A stretch of 35,394 nt of DNA from Fibrobacter succinogenes (GTDB taxonomy: Bacteria; Fibrobacterota; Fibrobacteria; Fibrobacterales; Fibrobacteraceae). The stretch is taken from the NCBI GenBank assembly GCA_902767785.1, contig CACXIR010000009.1, forward strand, positions 1 through 35,394, given 5' to 3'. This document shows, piece by piece, positions 9,356-18,010 of this stretch. The notes beneath the pieces are model-generated. The model was not told the origin of the DNA. It did not search any database and saw only the letters and a list, made by a program, of their open reading frames with translations. Made by a program: the position numbers and the translations under genes. The number at the start of each line of letters is the position of its first letter. The stretch's first letter is position 1.

Positions 9356-10213
9356 CTACAGTTGACGCGATGTCAATTCCAGGGCGTATTCCAGGCTGGC
9401 CGGGGCGGGATTTGGAATAAGGCCAGACTTGAAAAGGACCCGCCCCAGGAGTTCCTGTGGTAGGATGCCCGCATCCCGGTCTTCGCGAATGCTGTGGGAC
9501 TTTTCCCGCTTGGAAAGTTTTTTGCCAGAGGCGTCGACGATGAGGGGGTGGTGCAGGTATTTCGGAGGATCTGTTCTGCCTAAAATCTCCATCAGGGCTA
9601 TTTGTCTGGCAGTGGAGGATAGCAGGTCTTCGCCTCGCACCACATGGGTGATGCTTTCTTGAATGTCGTCGACGCAGACGGCAAACTGGTAGGTCCAGCA
9701 TCCATGCCGGTCTTGAATGGGAAAGTCTCCGCATTGGAGCTTCGGGTTCTCTGCGAAGTCCCCAAGCCGCAGGTCATGCCAGTTTATTACTTTGTCTGGA
9801 ACCTTGATGCGAAGGGAATGGGGGGCGTCAAGGGGTTGTTCTCCATCGCACTTTCCCTGGTAAATGATTTCGCCGTACTGGTTTTTGGGATTTTGTTCTT
9901 CTAGTTCTTTGCGGCTGCAGTAGCAGGGGTACACAAGGCCTTTCTGTTGCAGGGCTTCCAGGATTTTTGCGTAGGAGTCGAAGTGTGCGCTCTGGATGCT
10001 TTCGCTTTGCCACTTGAACCCTAGCCACTGCAGGTCTTCGCGGATGGCGGCGATATGCTCGGGCCTGGCCCTGCCTTGGTCGTGGTCTTCGATACGCAGG
10101 TGGATTTGCAGGCCCCATTTTTTTGCGGCCGCCCACACGTACAAGGCCGAAAGCAGGTGGCCTTCATGGAGGTAGCCCGTGGGGCTGGGCGCGAATCGGA
10201 TTTTGCCGGACAT
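9356..10213 (-). CDS. gluQ: Glutamyl-Q tRNA(Asp) synthetase
   Basis: 285 residues, the short catalytic-domain form of glutamyl-tRNA synthetase with no anticodon-binding domain. Family members attach glutamate to the queuosine base of tRNA-Asp. Visible motifs are the class I HIGH signature as HEGH (16-19) after FAPSPTG, the KMSKS-type loop as KLSKR near residue 231, and a zinc site C97-x-C99...Y118-x3-C122 that is characteristic of GluQ. GEDLL and the preceding VVR fit the family active site. The start chosen is the ATG at 10213 (MSGKIRFAPSP), because family members begin just before this motif and TATATT lies six bases upstream; a start at 10261 would add 16 unlikely residues. It shares a short divergent promoter region with the gene at 10280. 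Confidence 0.88.
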   Translation of the reverse strand: MSGKIRFAPSPTGYLHEGHLLSALYVWAAAKKWGLQIHLRIEDHDQGRARPEHIAAIREDLQWLGFKWQSESIQSAHFDSYAKILEALQQKGLVYPCYCSRKELEEQNPKNQYGEIIYQGKCDGEQPLDAPHSLRIKVPDKVINWHDLRLGDFAENPKLQCGDFPIQDRHGCWTYQFAVCVDDIQESITHVVRGEDLLSSTARQIALMEILGRTDPPKYLHHPLIVDASGKKLSKREKSHSIREDRDAGILPQELLGRVLFKSGLIPNPAPASLEYALELTSRQL

Positions 10214-10219
10214 GGGGTA

Positions 10220-10246
10220 AATATAAATTTGTTTTAATGCTATATT
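10220..10246. promoter_or_regulatory. Divergent promoter pair between gluQ and the DUF3157-like gene
   Basis: On the minus strand TATATT (10225-10220) lies six bases before the gluQ ATG. On the plus strand TATATT (10241-10246) points toward the gene at 10280 and would start RNA near 10253, with a GGGGTGG ribosome-binding region before its ATG. The two boxes are 15 bases apart, so polymerases could not occupy both at once. Confidence 0.45.
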
Positions 10247-10279
10247 ATTGTCGTAAAACAACGAGAAATCGGGGTGGAT

Positions 10280-10858
10280 ATGAAATTTGGTGGAATGGTC
10301 GGGTGCCTTTGCCTGGCAGCCTTTGCCGCAGGGGCGTTTGCGGCTGATATTATCGCGACGACGTCCAACGGTTCTACAGTGATTTTACACGATAACGGCC
10401 GTTGGGAATATTACCAGAACAATGCCAAGGTTCGGGACGTTCGCCCCGAGGCAACGCCCGAAGACGCCAAGTTCAACGTGTCCGTGCTTTACGAGAGCGC
10501 AGAAAAAATCAAGAAGAATGTGCGCATGGCCCTGGAAGCGGACTTTGCTACGGAACAGGAAATCAAGGACAGCCTGCGTAAGGTTCCCAAGGGCGGTGTC
10601 ATTTATTTCCAGGTACCCACCAAGCAAATCAAGAAGGGCCTGAACCGAGAATTCACTTATTCCGTGTACGACAAGGGCAAGACTCCCATTTTCTCCAAGA
10701 CGGTGGCCGAAACGGAGGCTACTCCTAGCGAAGATGCCGGCGTGTCCAACTTGGTGGTGGTTCCTGTGTATGGCCGCCCCAAGTCCAAGGTGATGAAGGC
10801 CCGGGTGGAAAACCGTGCCGCCCATCAGACTCTGGACATAGATGTTCCTATCCAGTAG
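10280..10858 (+). CDS. Small secreted protein, DUF3157-like
   Basis: 192 residues with a signal peptide over the first ~20 (MKFGGMVGCLCLAAFAAGAFA). The mature start reads TTSNGSTVILHDNGRWEYY, a pattern shared by small periplasmic proteins of the DUF3157 type, in which a short beta hairpin carries an aspartate-glycine-tryptophan turn. The rest is beta-rich and lysine-rich with no catalytic motif. I cannot assign a function. The ATG at 10280 is preferred over 10274 because GGGGTGG lies just before it and the peptide then starts with a normal n-region. The downstream exonuclease begins 21 bases after the stop, so the two are probably cotranscribed. Confidence 0.65.
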   Translation: MKFGGMVGCLCLAAFAAGAFAADIIATTSNGSTVILHDNGRWEYYQNNAKVRDVRPEATPEDAKFNVSVLYESAEKIKKNVRMALEADFATEQEIKDSLRKVPKGGVIYFQVPTKQIKKGLNREFTYSVYDKGKTPIFSKTVAETEATPSEDAGVSNLVVVPVYGRPKSKVMKARVENRAAHQTLDIDVPIQ

Positions 10859-10879
10859 GGTTGATTCTTAGAGCTTGTT

Positions 10880-11428
10880 GTGAAATTCGCTGTTGTGGAT
10901 TTGGAAACCACCGGGGGTAAGCCCTCCGATGGACGCATTACCGAAGTGGGCATAGCCCTGATGGACGATGCCAGGGTGGTGGAAACTTACCAGGCTTTGG
11001 TGGATCCCGGAATGCCCATACAGCCCTTTGTACAAAAACTGACGGGCATTACCGACGAGATGGTGCAGGGCAAGCCGCAGTTTTCTGATGTGGCCGAACG
11101 CGTAGCGGATTTGTTGCAGGACCGCATTTTGGTGGCCCACAATGTGCAGTTCGACAGCCGCTTTTTGATTGCGGAACTGAAACGTTGCTGCATCAAGTAC
11201 GACCCGCCTAGGCTTTGCACGGTAAAGCTTGCCCGGAAATTTTTCCCGGGGCAGTCCAGCTACAGCTTGCGGAACCTGGTGCTGTCTTTGGGGCTACCGG
11301 ACTTTAACCACCACAGGGCTTTGGACGACTGCCTTGCGGCGGCGGAAATCTTGAAGATGGTTCTGGAAAAGGTGGGCGAACCCGCCTTGCTTAAAGAAGT
11401 TAAGAACCTTCCCAAAAAGAATCGTTAG
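10880..11428 (+). CDS. DEDDh 3'-5' exonuclease (DnaQ/PolC-type)
   Basis: 182 residues forming one RNase H-fold exonuclease domain. The DEDDh catalytic set is complete: D7 and E9 in VVDLETTG, D92 in AHNVQFDSRF, H145 and D150 in HRALDD. This resembles the proofreading epsilon subunit and the stand-alone exonuclease of PolC. Such proteins remove nucleotides from DNA 3' ends using two metal ions. The start is GTG at 10880 and no strong ribosome-binding site is seen, so it may rely on coupling to the gene before it. No polymerase domain is fused. It ends 31 bases before the convergent GH3 gene. Whether it serves the replicative polymerase or a repair pathway cannot be told from the sequence. Confidence 0.88.
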   Translation: MKFAVVDLETTGGKPSDGRITEVGIALMDDARVVETYQALVDPGMPIQPFVQKLTGITDEMVQGKPQFSDVAERVADLLQDRILVAHNVQFDSRFLIAELKRCCIKYDPPRLCTVKLARKFFPGQSSYSLRNLVLSLGLPDFNHHRALDDCLAAAEILKMVLEKVGEPALLKEVKNLPKKNR

Positions 11429-11459
11429 CCGCTACTTATTAAGAGCCGCTAGCCATTGC

Positions 11460-12668
11460 CTATTGCTTAAGCAGTCCCGCTTTGAATTTCATTTTCAAGA
11501 TGCGGGCGGCGGACTCTTCTATGCGTTTTTTGTAGTTCTTGTTCTGCTTGGAAAGTTGAACCATGTAGTTCACCATCTCTACCGCTTTTTGCGGGTAGGT
11601 AATCATGAACATGTCGTTCCCTGCAATAAGGGCGGTGCGGATAAGCTTGCGGAAATCTTTGCGGGGGTAGCCCTTGCTTTTGACCCGCTCGGTGCCGCTG
11701 ACCCAGGCCCGCAAGGAAACGCCCCACAGGTCGTCGGTAAGGATGACGGTTTCGGGGTCCATGTCCCTTGCCATTTTGACAATCTTGGGCTCGAATACGG
11801 CGGGACGGCTAGAAATACGGACAAACCGCACGCTGCTCATCATGGTGACGGGAATGTCGCTGGAGAGCCGGCTAAAGAATTCCACGTTGTACGCTATCTT
11901 GTCCTTTGGGCTTGCGCTGATGGCGATTTGGTGGTCGCTGTTGGTCCAACTGTCGTAACCGGGAAAGTGCTTGGAAACGCAGATGACGCCGCTAGATTTC
12001 ATGCCCCGCACAAAGGCCCGGACCTTTTCGGTGCTGGTGGAATCCTTTTCCCAACTGCGGTTGCTTTCTTCCATAAAGGAGTTCTTTTTCCGGTGGTCTT
12101 TTGCAGGGTCCAGAACGGGAGCCAGGTTCAGGTTGATTCCCAGTTCCATAAGTTCTCCGCCAATGTCAGCGGCGATGGCTTTGATGGAATCTTCCGGCAT
12201 GTCCCGCATCTCTTTGGCACTGGGAGCCTTCTTCCACTTTTCGGAAATGCCGCCCAGTCGGTTTACCAGGCCGCCTTCTTGGTCGCTGGCCACTAGCAGC
12301 GGGATTTTCAGGGAGTCGTTGGCTTCGCGGATCCTTTGCTTGAAGGCGGCGGTGTCTTTCAGGTGGTTCTTCATGACCAGTACGGCGCCGAATTCGTTTT
12401 CTACAAGGAATTTGGTTGGGGACAGGTAGACCATCACCATCTGAGCGGCTTTTTGCTTGAGGCTCAGGGAGTCCCACAGGGGCATTAGTTCATCGGGCAG
12501 ACCGTAGGGGTTTTCTACAACCATATTTGCTGAACTGTCGGAACGGACAGTGTCGGCTGCCTCCGCCTGGACCGCTTCCGCTTGGACTGCTGCCACGGCA
12601 GTGTCTGCTGGTGTTGCCTGGGGGGCTGGCTGCGCAAAAGGCAAGACTGCTCCCGCAATAAGGAGCAT
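11460..12668 (-). CDS. Secreted GH3 glycoside hydrolase (NagZ-like)
   Basis: About 402 residues. A hydrophobic export segment (MLLIAGAVLPFAQP) is followed by an Ala/Glu/Val-rich linker and one GH3 TIM barrel. Landmarks are SDQEGGLVNRLGG (substrate loop), KHFPGYDSWTNSDH near 232-246 (the GH3 K-H-F-P-G motif with the mobile histidine) and LTDDLWGV near 311 with the predicted aspartate nucleophile. NagZ-type enzymes remove beta-1,4-linked N-acetylglucosamine; the usual D-S-H of the mobile loop is S-D-H here, so the substrate is uncertain. The open frame continues upstream into topB. The ATG at 12668 (GTG at 12671) is the most credible standard start, but it leaves a signal peptide without basic residues; KAKTFLFTV just upstream would supply them, so the true start may be a non-ATG codon nearer 12707. 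It is the last gene of the minus-strand cluster. Confidence 0.75.
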   Translation of the reverse strand: MLLIAGAVLPFAQPAPQATPADTAVAAVQAEAVQAEAADTVRSDSSANMVVENPYGLPDELMPLWDSLSLKQKAAQMVMVYLSPTKFLVENEFGAVLVMKNHLKDTAAFKQRIREANDSLKIPLLVASDQEGGLVNRLGGISEKWKKAPSAKEMRDMPEDSIKAIAADIGGELMELGINLNLAPVLDPAKDHRKKNSFMEESNRSWEKDSTSTEKVRAFVRGMKSSGVICVSKHFPGYDSWTNSDHQIAISASPKDKIAYNVEFFSRLSSDIPVTMMSSVRFVRISSRPAVFEPKIVKMARDMDPETVILTDDLWGVSLRAWVSGTERVKSKGYPRKDFRKLIRTALIAGNDMFMITYPQKAVEMVNYMVQLSKQNKNYKKRIEESAARILKMKFKAGLLKQ

Positions 12669-12722
12669 CACCGTAAAGAGGAATGTCTTTGCCTTGCTAA
12701 AAATATGAACCTCGGGTTTGGT

Positions 12723-12752
12723 TTCTTCGTGGCTGGAGCCATTCAGAATGAC
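12723..12752 (-). repeat. REP-like palindromic element
   Basis: On the minus strand GTCATTCTGAATGGCT... contains the hairpin TGGCT/AGCCA and ends in CGAAGAA. The GTCAT-TC/CC-TGA opening and the closing GAAG match the other two REP-like elements in the window (27981 and 31334). It lies between topB and the GH3 gene. Confidence 0.4.
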
Positions 12753-12792
12753 GGTTGAGAAAGTACTGCTGAAAGACGAGTGAAGGTGTTCC

Positions 12793-15231
12793 TTAGGATG
12801 ACTTCTTGCCAAAGCGGCGAGGCTTGAATTCACGTGGCGGAAAGTCGAACTTGAGCTTGCCCTTTTCCAAGAAGAGGTAGGCATCGAATAGACGATGACT
12901 CTTGCTACGGAATCCCTTGATAAGATCCGTCTTCTCGCCGGCCAGGAGTTTTTGGATGGCCTCGAAGGGCAGTTCCTTGCCCAAGAGGATTTTCGGTAGC
13001 GAAATGCCTGTAGGCAGTTTGTCGATGTAACTCTGGGAAACGTAACCGGTGAGCGTCTCGAACACGTCAGTTCCATCTACGTAGGACTGGCCCACCTTCT
13101 TGATGGTTTCGATTTCTTCGGGCTTTTCGTCAAACACGAACTCTATCTTGTTCTGGTCGTTGATGATGACCACCGCCGAAAATTCGGAGCCTTTCTTGCT
13201 GCGGAATCCCGTAAGGGGACCGATTTTCCGTTTGGTCAATAGTTCCACCACCTCTTCGTCGGTAAGGCGCTTGCCGCCAATCATCTTGCGGATGACAATG
13301 CCGTCTTCGGTCTTGTAGCGGCTTACGGTCTCGAACACCTTCTTGCCGTTTACGGGGCTGAACTTTGCTTCGCCCTCGGTGTGTTCTTCCTTGAATCCCT
13401 TGATGTTTTTCACCATGGTGCGGGTCATGTCCACAATGCCCTTCATGAATTCTTCGCGGGATTCCTTGCCCTTGGAAATCAGGTCCATCTTGTATTCCCA
13501 TTCCCCGGTGAGTTCCGGGCTGGTAAGGGCGTCGCAGTTCATGGCAGAAAGTACCTTGATAAGGTCGAAGGCCTTGGCGGTGGGAATCATGTCCTTGCCG
13601 TCGCGGACCACGTACTTGTCGCTGACCAGTTTCTCGATAATGGCAGCACGGGTGGCAGGGGTCCCCAGGCCACGCTCCTTCATGGCGTCACGGAGTTCGT
13701 CGTCTTCCACTAGCTTGCCTGCGCTTTCCATCATGGAAAGCAGGGTACTTTCGGTGTAGTGTGCAGGGGGCTTGGTAAAATCTTCGGCGGCATCGATGCC
13801 GAGCGTTTTGGCGGCAGTCCCCTTGAGTTTGGGAATGTCGGATTCCTCATCGGATTCCTTGCCGTAAACCGCCTTGAATCCGGGGTCCACCAGGATCTTG
13901 CCCTCGGTAAGGAAGGTTTCCTTTTCTACGGTGGTCACGCGAGTGGTGTTCAGGTACTGTGCAGGCGGGTAGAACACGGCAATGAACCGCTGGCAAATCA
14001 TGGTGTAGATTTTCTGTTCCGCTTCGGAAAGGCTCTTGGGAGCGACTCCTGTGGGGATGATGGCGAAGTGGTCCGAAATCTTGGTGTTGTCGAATACCTT
14101 CGGGGTACGCTTGACCCAGTTCTTGTCCAGGACCTCTTGGGCGAACTTGGCAAGCGGTCCAGTAATCTTACCCAGGGTGGCCTTCACGGGGGCCACGTAG
14201 TCTTCGGGCAGGCAACGGCTGTCGGTACGGGGGTAGGTGGTGGCCTTGTGGTGTTCGTAAAGGCTCTGGGCGATGGAAAGGGTGGTCTTGGCGCTAAAGC
14301 CAAAACGGTTGTTTGCTTCGCGCTGCAGCGTGGTCAGATCGTAGAGCTGGCCGCACTTTTGCTGGCTGGGAGCGGTGGTCTCTTCGATGGTGCCAGGCTT
14401 GCCCTTGCACTTGTCGAGAATCTCGTTGACCTTTTTTTCATCGAAAAGCTGTTTTTCCTTTTCTTTGCCGTTTTCGCAGAACCATTTTCCCTTGTAGGCA
14501 TTGCCGCTGTTGTCAAAGTTGGCTTCGATGGTCCAGAACTTTTGGGGCTTGAACTGCAGCCGCTCCTCTTCGCGCTTTACGATAATGGCGAGGGTGGGTG
14601 TCTGCACGCGGCCGCAGGGGGTAATCTGGAACCCGCCCATGGAACTGTTGTAGGCAGTAAGACCACGGCTTCCGTTCATGCCTACCAGCCAGTCGGCTTC
14701 GGAGCGGCAAAGGGCGGCATCCTTCAGGTTTTCCATGTCTTCTGCGGTACGCAGGTGCTCAAAGGCATCCTTGATGGCGGCAGGAGTCATGCTCTGCATC
14801 CAGAGGCGCTTCAGGGTCTTGCCCTTGAAGTTTCCCTTGAGAACGTAATCCAGGATGTAGAAGAAAATCAGTTCACCTTCGCGGCCCGCATCGCAGGCGT
14901 TGATGATGGTGGTAACGTCTTTCCTCTTGATGAGTTTCCCGAGGGCGGTCAGGTGGCTCTTGGTGGTAGGGAGCGCCACCAGCGGGAACTTTTCCGGCAG
15001 CATGGGGAGCGTCTTCATGTCCCAGGCCTTGTACCGTTCGTCAATGTCTTTAGGATCGGCAATTCCTACCAGGTGCCCAATGGCGTGGCTCACGATGGTG
15101 GTATCGTTTTCCCAATAGGCCGTTTCTTTCTTGAAACTTTTTGTGCCAAGGACCTTTACCAGGTCGGCTGCTACACTAGGTTTTTCTGCAATGATAAGGG
15201 TCTTTTCGGGAAGCTTGGATTTGGTTGCCAT
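12793..15231 (-). CDS. topB: DNA topoisomerase III (type IA)
   Basis: 812 residues. The Toprim domain opens the protein (TLIIAEKPSVAADL) and continues with INACDAGREGELIF, whose acidic residues bind magnesium. The catalytic tyrosine is near residue 333 in TTYPRTDSRCL; this residue cuts one DNA strand by forming a phosphotyrosine link. The rest of the four-domain type IA core follows (GLGTPATRA region). Beyond about residue 600 lie two C-terminal topoisomerase repeats with the G-x-x-x-GFRSK pattern (TGFRSKKG and KGFRSKSH) in place of zinc fingers. The enzyme relaxes and decatenates DNA and usually works with a RecQ-type helicase, which is not nearby. The start 20 bases after the upstream glycosyltransferase stop, with AAAGG as RBS, suggests one transcript. 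Confidence 0.92.
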   Translation of the reverse strand: MATKSKLPEKTLIIAEKPSVAADLVKVLGTKSFKKETAYWENDTTIVSHAIGHLVGIADPKDIDERYKAWDMKTLPMLPEKFPLVALPTTKSHLTALGKLIKRKDVTTIINACDAGREGELIFFYILDYVLKGNFKGKTLKRLWMQSMTPAAIKDAFEHLRTAEDMENLKDAALCRSEADWLVGMNGSRGLTAYNSSMGGFQITPCGRVQTPTLAIIVKREEERLQFKPQKFWTIEANFDNSGNAYKGKWFCENGKEKEKQLFDEKKVNEILDKCKGKPGTIEETTAPSQQKCGQLYDLTTLQREANNRFGFSAKTTLSIAQSLYEHHKATTYPRTDSRCLPEDYVAPVKATLGKITGPLAKFAQEVLDKNWVKRTPKVFDNTKISDHFAIIPTGVAPKSLSEAEQKIYTMICQRFIAVFYPPAQYLNTTRVTTVEKETFLTEGKILVDPGFKAVYGKESDEESDIPKLKGTAAKTLGIDAAEDFTKPPAHYTESTLLSMMESAGKLVEDDELRDAMKERGLGTPATRAAIIEKLVSDKYVVRDGKDMIPTAKAFDLIKVLSAMNCDALTSPELTGEWEYKMDLISKGKESREEFMKGIVDMTRTMVKNIKGFKEEHTEGEAKFSPVNGKKVFETVSRYKTEDGIVIRKMIGGKRLTDEEVVELLTKRKIGPLTGFRSKKGSEFSAVVIINDQNKIEFVFDEKPEEIETIKKVGQSYVDGTDVFETLTGYVSQSYIDKLPTGISLPKILLGKELPFEAIQKLLAGEKTDLIKGFRSKSHRLFDAYLFLEKGKLKFDFPPREFKPRRFGKKSS

Positions 15232-15250
15232 ATATCTTGACCTTTAAAAC

Positions 15251-16387
15251 TTATTTCCATTTGAATCGACCGAACAGGCCAAATAGCACTGCCAGCACGG
15301 TAAAGGGGGCGTGGATGATTTCTACGGGAATGCACCATTTTAACAGGTGTTCCTGCTTGAAAATTTTGAGGCCCCGCAAAATCAGGATCAGGTCCCCCAG
15401 GCACTTCAGAACAAAAGCGATGAGGGTGGCCACAAGGATTTCAAAGCTGAAGGGCGAAAGGGCGGCAGTCACGCAGAGCATGGTGAGGAAAAGGAACACC
15501 ATGGAGAGCACGAACACGATTTTGGGGGAGTAGTAGATGGTCTTGGAGGCCCAGCGCTTGCGCTGCTCCCAAAGTTCCTTCAGGGTCTCTTTGCCGTTTG
15601 TGGTGACAAAGGTGGTGGGGGTGATGCAGTAGCGCATGGCAAAGGGGCGGTCGGTGGCTAGCTTTTGCATCAGCAGGTCGTCGTCGCCGCTTTGGATCTT
15701 GATGACGTTTTCAAAGCCGTTCACGCTCTTGAAAAAGTCCTTTCGGTAGGCCAGGTTGTTTCCTGTGCTGGTCAGGGGCAGGTGCATGGCTAGGCCTGCA
15801 GTGCCCGCCACCCGGTAAATGAGGGTTTCCACCGCCTGCATGCAGATGATGAAGGGGGATTTGCCGGGAGTGGTGGGAATGTAGGAATGCCCCGCCACAA
15901 GCTCGATGCCAGGTTCGAACTCCCGGATGATTCCCGTAAGCCACTCCCGCTGGACAATGCAGTCGGCGTCCGTAAGGCACAGGATGTCCCCCTCGCAGGC
16001 CTCGATCATCTTGCTGATGGCGTGCTTTTTGGGACTTACGCCCTCGGGGATTTCCTTGATGGTCAAAATATGAAGCCGTTCCGGGTGGCGGGCACGGTAT
16101 TCTTCCAGTATGGCGGGAGTGTCGTCGTCGGAGCGGTCGTCGGCCACCCAAACGTCCCAGACGCCGGCATAGTCCTGGTCAAGCACAGAATCCAGGGTGG
16201 CCCTGATGCCAGAGGACTCGTTCCGGGCGGCAATGAGGACGCTGACCCGCGGGGGTGGGTTTACGGTGGACCTACCTTCACGGACTGTACCCAAGGCATG
16301 GAAAAAGCGTGCTTCCAGCCACAAGTAGAAGAGCCCGAAAAGGGCAAGGAGGGCAATAAGCACGTATGTGACGATGGTCCAAATCAT
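15251..16387 (-). CDS. Membrane-bound family 2 glycosyltransferase
   Basis: 378 residues. One membrane helix at the N-terminus (about 3-25) is followed by a GT-A catalytic domain: VSVLIAARNES (nucleotide-binding start), WVADDRSDD, LTDADC near 139 (metal-binding DxD region), STGNNLAYRK, SGDDDLL (catalytic acidic residues) and the QRKRW acceptor motif near 275. At least two further helices occur between 300 and 370. This layout is that of processive or lipid-linked inverting GT2 enzymes that use nucleotide-sugars at the inner face of the membrane. The sugar and acceptor cannot be predicted. It is the first gene of the cluster with topB and the GH3 enzyme. TACATT lies 11 bases before the ATG as a possible -10. 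Confidence 0.85.
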   Translation of the reverse strand: MIWTIVTYVLIALLALFGLFYLWLEARFFHALGTVREGRSTVNPPPRVSVLIAARNESSGIRATLDSVLDQDYAGVWDVWVADDRSDDDTPAILEEYRARHPERLHILTIKEIPEGVSPKKHAISKMIEACEGDILCLTDADCIVQREWLTGIIREFEPGIELVAGHSYIPTTPGKSPFIICMQAVETLIYRVAGTAGLAMHLPLTSTGNNLAYRKDFFKSVNGFENVIKIQSGDDDLLMQKLATDRPFAMRYCITPTTFVTTNGKETLKELWEQRKRWASKTIYYSPKIVFVLSMVFLFLTMLCVTAALSPFSFEILVATLIAFVLKCLGDLILILRGLKIFKQEHLLKWCIPVEIIHAPFTVLAVLFGLFGRFKWK

Positions 16388-16699
16388 TTTCGGGGCTAAA
16401 TGTAAAAAGGTTTTTTTTGTTTTTGGTCGGACCGGCAGGGCTTGTTGGAGCGATTTTCGGATACATATATATATCTTATATTAAATGACTCCTTTTTTGG
16501 GGATTTTTGCCTAAAAAATGGGTAAAATTAATTTTCCAGGGCAATCCCTTTCCAGGCGTGGGAATTAATGTATCTTTCGCCCCGGATTTTAAAACAGGTT
16601 GGCACATGTCCTTTTAGGAGTGTGCCATTTTTGTTTGAAAGGCCTTTTTGCGGGCTCCTTGCCGCCTTTTCCATATGAAACTTTATTGGAGGGAATCCT
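16388..16699. other. Intergenic region with promoter-like boxes and a leader terminator
   Basis: No gene is seen here. Divergent promoters are likely: TACATT on the minus strand for the glycosyltransferase, and TATATA (16468-16473, with TTGGAG 17 bases upstream) or TATATT (16477-16482) on the plus strand. The latter would give the gene at 16700 a leader of about 210 bases that contains a strong hairpin and T-run (16601-16632). The leader opens with a possible nine-codon frame starting at 16485. Confidence 0.45.
16601..16632 (+). terminator. Intrinsic terminator inside the leader of the 16700 gene
   Basis: GGCACA pairs with TGTGCC, with a second inner stem TCCT/AGGA around a TTTT loop. ATTTTT follows directly. 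The structure sits about 70 bases before the ATG at 16700 and well after the likely promoter, so it could end a short RNA or act as an attenuator. Confidence 0.6.
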
Positions 16700-18010
16700 A
16701 TGAGAAATAGGATATGGGGCCTTGCTGCCCTGGGGGGCGTTTTGCTCTCGTCAACTGCTTTTGCAGGGACTTGCAAAAGCATGGTCTTGTATGAAAACGG
16801 AAGTTCTGCTGGTCGCATGGAAGAATCCACGCGGTCGTTCCCGGAGGCTCCGGAATGGTCTGCCAACTGGGGGGATTTCGAGGGCATGAAATCGCCCTAT
16901 GTTCGCCTTTCGGGCATGCGGAACTACCGCAGCGACTGGACGGGCTCGCTGGTGTTTGACGCCTTGCCCGCCACGGTACAGGGGGGAAGCCTCAAGTTGA
17001 AGGTTCGTTCCACCCAGGCGGCAAACTTTGGTGTTTGGCTCTCGGGTGCAGGCGGCAACGGAAAAATTTCTTTCCACGCACTTGCGGCGGGCAAGGCGCA
17101 GTCTTTGGAAATCCCCGTTGCCGACCTGCTTGGCAGTGGCAATGTGGAAGTAGACAAGGTGGGAATCGGGTTGTTTGGAGTCCCCGCGAACCAGTACACC
17201 ACCTTGTTTGTAGACGACATTGAGCTGACCTGCGTGCAGGAGGGCGGCGCTGTTGCTGCAGCGGGCGGAACTATTGGCGGAACGGCGGCTGGCGGCACCG
17301 ACACTGATGTAGGAACCGCTGCGGACTTTTCACCCTATGTCTTTGTGGACGTGAATCCCGCATCCCCCGTGCGCGAGGGCTTGTTCGAGGATGTCTACGA
17401 AAGGCCTGTCAAATCCCGTTACTCCGCCTCCGAAAGGCTGTCCTTGAAGGGTAAGACCCAGGCCCATTTTGTGATACCGGAAGAAAGCCAGTTGCAGATT
17501 TTGGGAATCAAGGATGCGGACGCCCTGTCGGCTAGGGAGTCTTGGCGTGGCTGGTATGCTAGCTTATTCCTGGTGGAAAAAGGGAGGTTGGAAGAAGGGT
17601 ATATTCCCAATTCTAAGCGGATTTTTGAAGAGGCGCAAACCATTGCGTCCATGAGCGACTACACCACGTTGCCGGTCTTGTTTGCAGATGTGGACTATGG
17701 CGTTTCTTATTGTGAGGATAGCACCTGTGCCAAATGGGAAATCGAGGATTACCGCTTGGCTCTTGCGGGAATCCCGACACCATGTGTTCATGCATCCAAG
17801 GTGCGTTTGGTATACGACCCCTATTTTACGGTGACTCCTAGCGGGAGGCTGCCTCGTCTTGAATTTTGCACTGCAGGAAGGTGCCTGGAACTGAACCCCA
17901 AGTCCGAGGGGGTCCTAGAATTCGGTTCGGCAGGAATCCAGGAAATCCTGGTGAAAATTCATCTAGAAAATCAAACTCTGGAACAGAAACTCTTTGTGGA
18001 GGTTAAGTGA
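16700..18010 (+). CDS. Secreted two-domain protein of unknown function
   Basis: 436 residues with a strong GGAGGG ribosome-binding site seven bases before the ATG. Residues 1-23 form a signal peptide (cut after AFA). Residues ~24-175 look like a beta-sandwich of the carbohydrate-binding or CIA30-like sort: SLVFDALPA, SLKLKVRST and FVDDIELTC match the alternating strands and the closing D-D-I/V-x-L strand. A Gly/Ala/Thr-rich linker (about 180-205) separates a second, cysteine-containing beta-rich domain (~210-436) that I do not recognise. No catalytic motif is seen. Its stop overlaps the ATG of the next gene by one base (TGATG), so the two are translationally coupled and probably act together outside the cytoplasm. 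A function in polysaccharide binding is inference. Confidence 0.65.
   Translation: MRNRIWGLAALGGVLLSSTAFAGTCKSMVLYENGSSAGRMEESTRSFPEAPEWSANWGDFEGMKSPYVRLSGMRNYRSDWTGSLVFDALPATVQGGSLKLKVRSTQAANFGVWLSGAGGNGKISFHALAAGKAQSLEIPVADLLGSGNVEVDKVGIGLFGVPANQYTTLFVDDIELTCVQEGGAVAAAGGTIGGTAAGGTDTDVGTAADFSPYVFVDVNPASPVREGLFEDVYERPVKSRYSASERLSLKGKTQAHFVIPEESQLQILGIKDADALSARESWRGWYASLFLVEKGRLEEGYIPNSKRIFEEAQTIASMSDYTTLPVLFADVDYGVSYCEDSTCAKWEIEDYRLALAGIPTPCVHASKVRLVYDPYFTVTPSGRLPRLEFCTAGRCLELNPKSEGVLEFGSAGIQEILVKIHLENQTLEQKLFVEVK

Noticed and set aside
13759-15240. 493-codon open frame antisense to topB
   Set aside because: The topB protein on the other strand is clearly real, and the antisense product shows no recognisable domain.
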